NCBI GenBank assembly: GCA_019358895.1
Contig: JAHHIG010000027.1
Span: forward strand, 1-58,806
Length of the DNA stretch: 58,806 nt
Source of the DNA: Tildeniella nuda ZEHNDER 1965/U140
GTDB lineage: Bacteria > Cyanobacteriota > Cyanobacteriia > Leptolyngbyales > Leptolyngbyaceae
Direction of reading: 5' to 3'
The position numbers and the translations under genes are program-made. This document shows, in pieces, positions 51,997 to 58,806 of the stretch. A model generated the notes under the pieces. The model was not told the origin of the DNA, ran no database searches, and worked only from the letters and a program-made list of their open reading frames with translations. Numbering within the stretch: the stretch's first letter is position 1; each line of letters starts with the position of its first letter.

Positions 51997-53430
51997 ATGG
52001 ATCAGCAGGTTGACTCATTAAACTCACTCAATCATCGCCCTGCCCACAGTGCTAAAACCATTTTTTGGCTAGCTGGTATTAGTGCAGTCATTCTCTTTTT
52101 CGCTAGCAGCATTCGTCACATTCTTTTTCAATCGGCTGCTTTTGATCTGGGCTATTTTGATCAGGCAATTTATTTGATTAGCCAGGGACAGCCGCCGATC
52201 GTCTCCTTTTGGGGCTTCCATTTTTTAGGCGGACATGCTGATTGGATACTCTATCTCTTAGCACCGTTATACAAATTGTATCCCAGCGTTTTTTGGCTCT
52301 TAGCGATCCAGGCGATCGCGCTTGCTTCGGGAGCAATACCCGTGTGGCAGTTAGCGAAACAAGCAGGCGTAAAGCCAACGCAAGCCGTAGCGATCGCGGT
52401 TGCGTATCTTTTGTATCCCTTAGTTTTTAATATTAATCTGTTTGATTTTCACCCTGAAGCAATGGCGTTGCCCGTTATCTTGGCAATTGTTTTAGCAGCG
52501 AGAGAAAATCGACCTGTTGGATTTACGCTTGGCGTTATTTTTATCTTAGGTTGCCGCGATGCGCTCTCATTAACCGTGGCAGCAATGGGACTGTGGCTCT
52601 TTCTCATTGAGAAAAAACGGTTGTGCGGCGCGATCGCTCTACTTGCTGGTAGCATCTGGTTTTTCGTTGCTACGCAGATGGTGATTCCGTCGTTTAGACC
52701 ATTAGGGGTTGAGGCAGTAGCTCGTTATGAAGGTTTGGGCAACTCGATTCTGGAAATTATCAAAAATGTCATTCTACAACCAGGCTTGCTGCTAAATCGT
52801 CTTTTGACGCTACCAAACTTAGAATACCTTTGTTTGCTTTTAGTGCCTGTACTTTGGGGACTTTCACTGAAACATCTGGCACCGTTATTAGCAGCAATAC
52901 CCCAATTGGCGATGAACTTACTAACTGCTTATCAGCCCCAAAAAGATCTTACTCATCAATATTCTGTGCCAATTCTACCGTTTCTGCTGCTGGCAGTAAT
53001 TTCCGCCCTTGCATTAAACGCAAGCTGGATTCGGAGTCGGCGCGGGATCATTTTGTGGTCAACGATCGTTTTTTTAGCATTAGCAAAGTTTGGCTATTTT
53101 GGCGGTTTATATCTCACAAAATTGGACACCTGGCAAGCAACGAGGGCAGCGATCGCACAGGTTACAACAACAGGAAGCGTGCTCACCAGTCCTCAGACTG
53201 CTCCACATTTAACCCATCGTTCAGTGGTTCGTTTAATTTCAGATCAGTTCAATCCAGCAACATTGAACGACTTTATTTATGTCCTGTTAGATGTTCGCCA
53301 TCCAGGGATCACTTGCTCAAAAGACTGTATCAGTCGTTTGCTGAGTCAGCTTCAGCAGAGCCAAACCTTTCAACTTGCTTATCAACGCGATGACGTGTAT
53401 CTGTTTACTAAAAAATCTTTGCAGTTATAG
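51997..53430 (+). CDS. DUF2079 polytopic membrane protein
   Basis: A 477-aa protein with about ten membrane helices. The conserved start SSIRHILFQSAAFDLGYFDQAIYL and FWGFHFLGGHADWILYLLAPLY are diagnostic of DUF2079 (a GT-C-like fold family predicted to include membrane glycosyltransferases). The C-terminal part is soluble (LTHRSVVRLISDQFN onwards). Cellular role unknown. The candidate structured RNA precedes it. Confidence 0.9.
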   Translation: MDQQVDSLNSLNHRPAHSAKTIFWLAGISAVILFFASSIRHILFQSAAFDLGYFDQAIYLISQGQPPIVSFWGFHFLGGHADWILYLLAPLYKLYPSVFWLLAIQAIALASGAIPVWQLAKQAGVKPTQAVAIAVAYLLYPLVFNINLFDFHPEAMALPVILAIVLAARENRPVGFTLGVIFILGCRDALSLTVAAMGLWLFLIEKKRLCGAIALLAGSIWFFVATQMVIPSFRPLGVEAVARYEGLGNSILEIIKNVILQPGLLLNRLLTLPNLEYLCLLLVPVLWGLSLKHLAPLLAAIPQLAMNLLTAYQPQKDLTHQYSVPILPFLLLAVISALALNASWIRSRRGIILWSTIVFLALAKFGYFGGLYLTKLDTWQATRAAIAQVTTTGSVLTSPQTAPHLTHRSVVRLISDQFNPATLNDFIYVLLDVRHPGITCSKDCISRLLSQLQQSQTFQLAYQRDDVYLFTKKSLQL

Positions 53431-53465
53431 TTGCGGTCTCATCCACCGGATACTTTTCAAACGAC

Positions 53466-54071
53466 TCACCCTTCTTGCATCATCCAAACGAAGAAACTGA
53501 GGATTTGATCCACAGGAGGTAAGGGATAAACTGTGAGGCCAATCGTGACAGTCTGCTGTTCGAGCTTGAGAAACTGCCATTGAATGCCATTACTAACGCT
53601 GCCGTAAATGGTGGAAATGACTTTTTCTTTTGTTTGGTTAAAGCGTTGAGCGCCAACCATCTCAGCGATACACTGACCGAAGCCTGTTTTCAGGTCTGTT
53701 TTTTTGGCTTCGACAATGACAACAGTAGGCGCTTCGATTTCTAAAACTTCAGTGGAGCGGGTCAGCAGAAAATCACAAAGACCATTTAGCCCAACCGCTT
53801 CTTCGATCGTAAACTCTTCGCCAGAGAAGAGGCTGATCTTGCGATCGAGGATGCGCCGCACTTCTAGCAGTACTGGATAAATAATGCCTTCAGAGCGAGC
53901 TTTTTCACTGCCAGAGGTCGCAACGATGGGCAGGGTTTCATTGAGGGTGCCTGCCAAGACATCGGAGGGCGCGATCGCGTCAACGGCTGGCAAAAAGCGA
54001 TTGCCCTCTATGGTAGTGAGGTTAAAGGCTTCTTTAGCTTTGCGAATGGTGGTGAACTGGCTGTAGGGCAT
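53466..54071 (-). CDS. PD-(D/E)XK nuclease-like protein
   Basis: From ATG 54071 a 201-aa protein (longer frame to 54119 overlaps the next gene). The restriction-endonuclease-like core is visible: ILDRKISLFSGEEFTIEE, GLNGLCDFLLTRS with the Asp near residue 100, then PTVVIVEAKKTDLKTGFGQ with E-x-K and a following Gln helix. Such stand-alone proteins are common in cyanobacteria, without known targets. Downstream of the tocopherol cyclase gene with the start 8 bp before that gene's stop, so the two may be coupled. Confidence 0.75.
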   Translation of the reverse strand: MPYSQFTTIRKAKEAFNLTTIEGNRFLPAVDAIAPSDVLAGTLNETLPIVATSGSEKARSEGIIYPVLLEVRRILDRKISLFSGEEFTIEEAVGLNGLCDFLLTRSTEVLEIEAPTVVIVEAKKTDLKTGFGQCIAEMVGAQRFNQTKEKVISTIYGSVSNGIQWQFLKLEQQTVTIGLTVYPLPPVDQILSFFVWMMQEG

Positions 54072-54078
54072 GGAACGT

Positions 54079-55404
<1,326 letters not shown>

Positions 55405-55761
55405 CTATGAGCGATCGGGCTGGTCTGGTGGCAGCGAGAGAGAGCCTGCCAGCAAATCTTCCATCTCCATCCGCTGCTCCATCTGGCGAAGAAAGTAGCC
55501 TGTCATCATGGCAGAGGCTAACAGACCCGCGAGATTGTCGCGATCGGTGGTGATTTTGACATTAAAGGCTTCGGATGGCAGCATTCCTACCAGCCCCTGC
55601 ACGTTATGCGAAATGATTTGCTTTACGTCTGGGGTCACTAACTTTGCCACCTGAGCGAGTATTTCAGGGGGCTGATGCTGAAGGTAGTTCAGCAGTTCAT
55701 TCGAGTCGTTTTCTTCAACATCGGCACCGAGGAAGTTCGCGCTATCAGGGTTAAAGACCAT
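55405..55761 (-). CDS. DUF760-family protein
   Basis: A 118-aa protein with the conserved pattern NELLNYLQHQPPEILAQVAK, VTPDVKQIISHNVQGLVGML and NLAGLLASAMMTGYFLRQMEQR. DUF760 occurs in cyanobacteria and plastids; an Arabidopsis member is linked to chloroplast protein turnover or iron responses, but the bacterial role is unknown. Soluble and helical. The 21-bp array begins about 140 bp upstream of its start. Confidence 0.85.
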   Translation of the reverse strand: MVFNPDSANFLGADVEENDSNELLNYLQHQPPEILAQVAKLVTPDVKQIISHNVQGLVGMLPSEAFNVKITTDRDNLAGLLASAMMTGYFLRQMEQRMEMEDLLAGSLSLPPDQPDRS

Positions 55762-55897
55762 GTGCTAGTTTGATATCCGTTTCAAACCATTCTGACACTT
55801 CTCGCTGTAACTGTAACCAGTAGGTTTGAGGGGTGAATACCGAACAAGCGCCAGAACGTCAGAGTAATCACGGTGAGCGCGCTGGCGGTTTAATTTC

Positions 55898-56330
55898 AGA
55901 ACATTGTCGTCCATGCTCCGAGCATCGTGCGCGAACCTCAGAATATCGTGCGTGAACCTCAGAACATCGTCGTCCATGCTCAGAGCATCGCGCGTGAACC
56001 TCAGAACATCGTCGTCCATGCTCGGAACATCGCGCGTGAACCTCGGAACATCGCGCGTGAACCTCGGAACATCGTGCGTGAACCTCAGAGTATCCTCGCC
56101 GAACCTCCGGAGCATCATCGCTCAACCTCAAAGTATCGTCGTCCATGCTCGGAACATCGCGCGTGAACCTCAGAGCATCGCGCTTGAACCTCAGAGTATC
56201 GTCGTCCATGCTCTGAGCATCGTGCGTGAACCTCAAAGTATCACCGTCCATCCTCAAAGCATCGTGCGCGAACCCCAGAATATCGCGCGTGAACCTCAGA
56301 GCATCGCGCTTGAAGCTCGGAGCCTTATGG
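55898..56330. repeat. 21-bp tandem array, about 20 units, intergenic
   Basis: Units alternate CTCAGAACATCGNGCGTGAAC-type (shown split: CTCAGAACATCG then GCGTGAAC) and CATCGTCGTCCATGCTC-type forms. Both strands are open with a seven-residue period (minus: RFTRDVP and SMDDDVL types). No start codon with a ribosome binding site is evident. It differs in sequence from the two other 21-bp families but shares the period. Confidence 0.85.
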
Positions 56331-56363
56331 CGGCGGCTTCTACTGCTTGACGGCTGCTTTCCT

Positions 56364-56492
56364 TTAGGCAAAAGTGTCGATCGGCAGCAACGTGAATTGA
56401 TCCGTGTACAGACCTGATGCGGTTTCAGGCGCTTGCAGTGATGCTTTTGTAAGCAATGCCTGGGCGGTTGTAATCATCTCGTAGGTGATCAT
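56364..56492 (-). CDS. possible 42-aa small protein
   Basis: An ATG at 56492 is preceded by a strong AGGAGG about 6 bp upstream. The frame encodes MITYEMITTAQALLTKAS and then QAPETASGLYTDQFTLLPIDTFA, ending at TAA 56364-56366. No family recognised. The ribosome binding site is the main support. The 21-bp repeat array begins about 35 bp downstream of its stop. Confidence 0.45.
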   Translation of the reverse strand: MITYEMITTAQALLTKASLQAPETASGLYTDQFTLLPIDTFA

Positions 56493-56617
56493 AAGAACCT
56501 CCTAGTAGATGGATGCCGCGTTAACATTTTTCAGGATAGGGGAGCACGGCAAGGGTTCCCGCTGACTCACAGTCTTTTTAGGGTGAGTTGAGGTGCAGGC
56601 AGCGAAGGGAGATTTTT

Positions 56618-57832
56618 ATGGCTGAGTCTCAAGACAGTATGCCGATTGAAGCAGCGAACACGCCGTACAAGCAGCTTAATGCCGCCCAAAAGCAACAGCG
56701 GTTGAGCGAGCTAGCGATCGTCTTTCTCAAGCTAGGGACGATCGCGTTTGGTGGTCCCGCTGCCCACATTGCCATGATGGATGACGAGTGCGTGAAGCGT
56801 CGGCAGTGGCTGAGCCGGGAAAAACTGCTGGATTTGCTGGGGATCACAAACCTGATTCCGGGTCCTAACTCGACCGAACTGGCGATACATATTGGCTACG
56901 ATCGCGCTGGCTGGAAGGGGCTGATCATCGCTGGAGCGTGCTTCATTTTGCCTGCCATGCTCATTGTGTGGGCACTAGCAGCCGTTTACGTCCGCTTTCA
57001 GACCATCCCTGAAGTGGGCTGGCTGCTGTATGGCGTGAAGCCCGTCATCATTGCGATCGTGGTTCAAGCACTGTGGAAGCTGGGTAAGACTGCCATTAAG
57101 GACGTGCCTACCGCGATCGCGGGCGCAGCCGTGATCATCGCCTTCTTCTTGCATGTAAATGAGCTGGTGCTGCTGCTGCTGGCAGGGCTGGGTGTCATGC
57201 TGTTTAAGCTGCAACGTGGCAATACGGGCGTTACTGCGCTGTTGCCGTTCCCTATCATCCTGTCGCAGGTGAGTGTAACCACTGCTGCCGTTGGCAAGGC
57301 GACCTGGCTACAGGTGTTTCTGGTTTTTCTCAAGATTGGTTCGGTGCTGTATGGCAGCGGTTATGTGCTGCTTGCCTTTTTACAACGCGATCTGGTGGAA
57401 CGGACGCACTGGCTCACGTCCCAACAGTTGTTGGATGCAGTGGCGATCGGGCAGCTCACGCCCGGTCCTGTCTTCACCACTGCAACCTTTATTGGCTACC
57501 TGATAGCGGGCAATGCAGGCGCGATCGCGGGGACGATCGGCATCTTTCTGCCTGCCTTTGTATTCGTGGCGATCGTCAATCCCTGGGCAACCAAACTCCG
57601 ATCGTCGCCTTGGACAAGTGGCTTCTTGGATGGCGTAAATGCCGCCTCTCTCGGCTTGATGGCAGTCGTCACCTATACCCTGACACGCGAAGCACTGGTG
57701 GATTGGCTCACAGTAGGAGTCGCGTTGGTGAGCGCGATCGTCGTATTGCGGTTCAAAATCAACTCTGTCTGGTTGGTTCTTGCAGGCGGTGCGATCGGCT
57801 TTCTGGCGCAGAAGCTTGGCTGGATTATGTAG
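56618..57832 (+). CDS. chrA: chromate transporter (CHR family)
   Basis: From ATG 56618 (GGGAG eight bases upstream) a 404-aa two-domain, about 12-helix membrane protein. The N-terminal half has KLGTIAFGGPAAHIAMM and NLIPGPNSTELAIHIGY; the C-terminal half repeats the motif as GSVLYGSGYVLLAFLQRDLV and AIGQLTPGPVFTTATFIGY. CHR proteins export chromate in exchange for other ions; many cyanobacterial members may carry other oxyanions such as sulfate-like substrates. The stop codon TAG is the first base triplet of a heptamer array. Confidence 0.92.
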   Translation: MAESQDSMPIEAANTPYKQLNAAQKQQRLSELAIVFLKLGTIAFGGPAAHIAMMDDECVKRRQWLSREKLLDLLGITNLIPGPNSTELAIHIGYDRAGWKGLIIAGACFILPAMLIVWALAAVYVRFQTIPEVGWLLYGVKPVIIAIVVQALWKLGKTAIKDVPTAIAGAAVIIAFFLHVNELVLLLLAGLGVMLFKLQRGNTGVTALLPFPIILSQVSVTTAAVGKATWLQVFLVFLKIGSVLYGSGYVLLAFLQRDLVERTHWLTSQQLLDAVAIGQLTPGPVFTTATFIGYLIAGNAGAIAGTIGIFLPAFVFVAIVNPWATKLRSSPWTSGFLDGVNAASLGLMAVVTYTLTREALVDWLTVGVALVSAIVVLRFKINSVWLVLAGGAIGFLAQKLGWIM

Positions 57833-57912
57833 CTATCAGCTATCAGCTATCAGCTATCAGCTATCAGCTATCAGCTATCAGCTATCAGCTATCAGCTATC
57901 AGCCATCAGCTA
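57830..57912 (+). repeat. heptanucleotide array (AGCTATC), about 11 copies
   Basis: Perfect AGCTATC units starting in the chrA stop codon and ending near 57905 with one AGCCATC variant. Open (SYQLSAI) only on the plus strand; the minus strand has TGA in each 21 bp. The IS5-type element begins 16 bp later. Confidence 0.9.
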
Positions 57913-57927
57913 TGAGTGCATCCCTAA

Positions 57928-58683
57928 GAGGGTGTTTGAGAAGTCAGGAAGGGCGTAAAAAAGCTCACTCAGTGTAGGCTGCGAATAGCAAATATCTACA
58001 GCCCTGAGTGAGTCAGATGAGTAAAGCAGATCCCAGTCACCGCACCCGCGCCCAATACGAAGTTTTGAGTGCGTTACTTCCAGCAGCAAAACCCGGCGGT
58101 CGTCCTCGCAGCGTTGACCGGTGGGAAATCCTGAATGCCATGCTCTATGTTCTGGTTGAAGGCTGTCGCTGACAGCCAAAGCGTCAAGAGTGCAGCAGGA
58201 GTCCATCAACTGGTTGGGTTTGATGGGGGCAAACTGATTACAGGGCGCAAACGCTTTTTAACAGTGGATACATTAGGACTGGTTTTGCGTGTGTTTGTCA
58301 GTGCTGCAAACTTAGGGGAACGCGAAGGGGGAAAACATGTCCTTAAGCGAGTCAAACGCATGGGGAAGAAGGTTTCACGCTTAACCACCCTTTGGGTAGA
58401 CGGAGGGTTCGATGGCGCACCCTTTCTGATGTGGGTGATGGATATTTGTCGTTGGATTGTGCAAGTCGTTCTTCGACCGGAGCAAACCAAAGGCTTTACG
58501 TTGCTCAAAAAGCGATGGGTGGTCGAACGAACTTTCGGTTGGCTGATGGGATGCAGGCGCTTAGTCAGAGATTATGAATTATTACCAGAATCATCGGAGA
58601 CCCTGATCGACCTTGCCATGATCCGCATTATGGTCAGGCGATTGGCGTAAAATTTGACCCCTCAAAACTTTTCAAACATCCTC
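57928..58683 (+). mobile_element. IS5-family insertion sequence, internally deleted
   Basis: 756-bp element with ends GAGGGTGTTTGAGAAGT and, read inward from the right, GAGGATGTTTGAAAAGT (15 of 17 matching), flanked by TAA on both sides (57925-57927 and 58684-58686). It contains a broken transposase gene. The ends match those of the MITE at 124-294. Confidence 0.88.
58017..58650 (+). pseudogene. IS5-family transposase, internal deletion with frameshift
   Basis: The first part (58017-58172) encodes 51 residues beginning MSKADPSHRTRAQYEVL and ending LYVLVEGCR before TGA. The frame then resumes in +1 from about 58168 as ADSQSVKSAAGV and continues to the TAA at 58650. The catalytic triad regions are present: Asp in DSQSVK, Asp in LWVDGGFDG, Glu in VVERTFGWLMG. 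Compared with family members, roughly 80-100 residues between the N-terminal part and DSQSVK are missing, so a deletion rather than a programmed frameshift is likely. The protein is probably inactive. Confidence 0.85.
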
Positions 58684-58684
58684 T

Positions 58685-58803
58685 AAGCTCGACTTTATCC
58701 AATTAGGCAGCGTAGCACAATAGGCTGAAACAGCAGTCTAATAAGACTTTTGGTATTTTTACCATATCGGTTGTTGCGCTAGAGACTGGGAAAAGTCGAG
58801 CTT
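58685..58803. repeat. inverted-repeat element, AAGCTCGACTTT ends
   Basis: AAGCTCGACTTT (58685-58696) faces AAAGTCGAGCTT (58792-58803) across 95 bp of A/T-rich DNA. A copy of AAAGTCGAGCTT also lies at 111-122 at the other window end, again touching an IS5-type terminus. No coding content. Confidence 0.55.
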
Positions 58804-58806
58804 GCC

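Noticed and set aside
55765-56371. Minus- and plus-strand frames over the 55.9-56.3 kb array as a repeat protein
   Set aside because: Both strands and more than one frame are open because of the 21-bp period; no start with a ribosome binding site. Kept as repeat only.

Overview
The window is chromosomal DNA of a filamentous (Leptolyngbya/Oscillatoria-like) cyanobacterium. The evidence is photosystem II genes psbH and psbN, a complete kaiABC circadian clock, a helical carotenoid protein, a tocopherol cyclase, many GCGATCGC (HIP1) octamers, and heptanucleotide tandem repeats of the kind known from cyanobacteria. I see no rRNA, tRNA or CRISPR array. Genus and species cannot be fixed from what I see.

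Layout. 0-5.7 kb: a MITE, glycerate kinase, a PRC-barrel protein, type 2 isopentenyl-PP isomerase and PyrR. 5.8-12.7 kb: kaiA-kaiB-kaiC (minus strand), divergent from a large hybrid histidine kinase with degenerate receivers. 12.8-16.4 kb: a small exported protein, a peroxiredoxin-glutaredoxin fusion and uvrB. 16.4-21.2 kb: an accessory island with two toxin-antitoxin pairs, repeated intergenic sequence, a TIR-TM-WD40 protein and a 21-bp repeat array. 21.2-24.6 kb: egtC-egtB-like genes and a sugar-nucleotide epimerase. 24.7-28.7 kb: small conserved genes, then pth, tatA and psbH opposite psbN. 28.8-36.5 kb: a GH38 alpha-mannosidase swollen by repeats, a Uma2 nuclease, a LapA-like protein, a carotenoid protein and miaB. 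36.9-44.7 kb: a permease and a binding protein of the branched-chain amino acid type, two Uma2 genes, a retropepsin-like gene pair followed by an attC-like site, a CGLD27 protein and an asparaginase. 45-58.8 kb: a fused peptide ABC ATPase, an acyltransferase, an orphan DNA methyltransferase, a nucleoside transporter, a candidate structured RNA, a DUF2079 protein, a PD-(D/E)XK-like protein, a repeat-invaded tocopherol cyclase, a DUF760 protein, a chromate transporter and a decayed IS5-family element.

The most striking theme is repeat biology. Heptanucleotide arrays, composite cassettes built around them, and 21-bp (3 x 7) tandem arrays occur between genes and also in frame inside three enzymes: the EgtB-like protein, the alpha-mannosidase and the tocopherol cyclase. 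Where only one strand of a repeat is stop-free, the insertions lie in that open orientation. Intergenic copies of the same repeats exist in the same window, so source and invasion can be compared directly. Other leads are a kinase with pseudo-receivers next to the clock genes, a possible integron-type recombination site, and a nested-helix RNA with pseudoknot potential at 51.8 kb.
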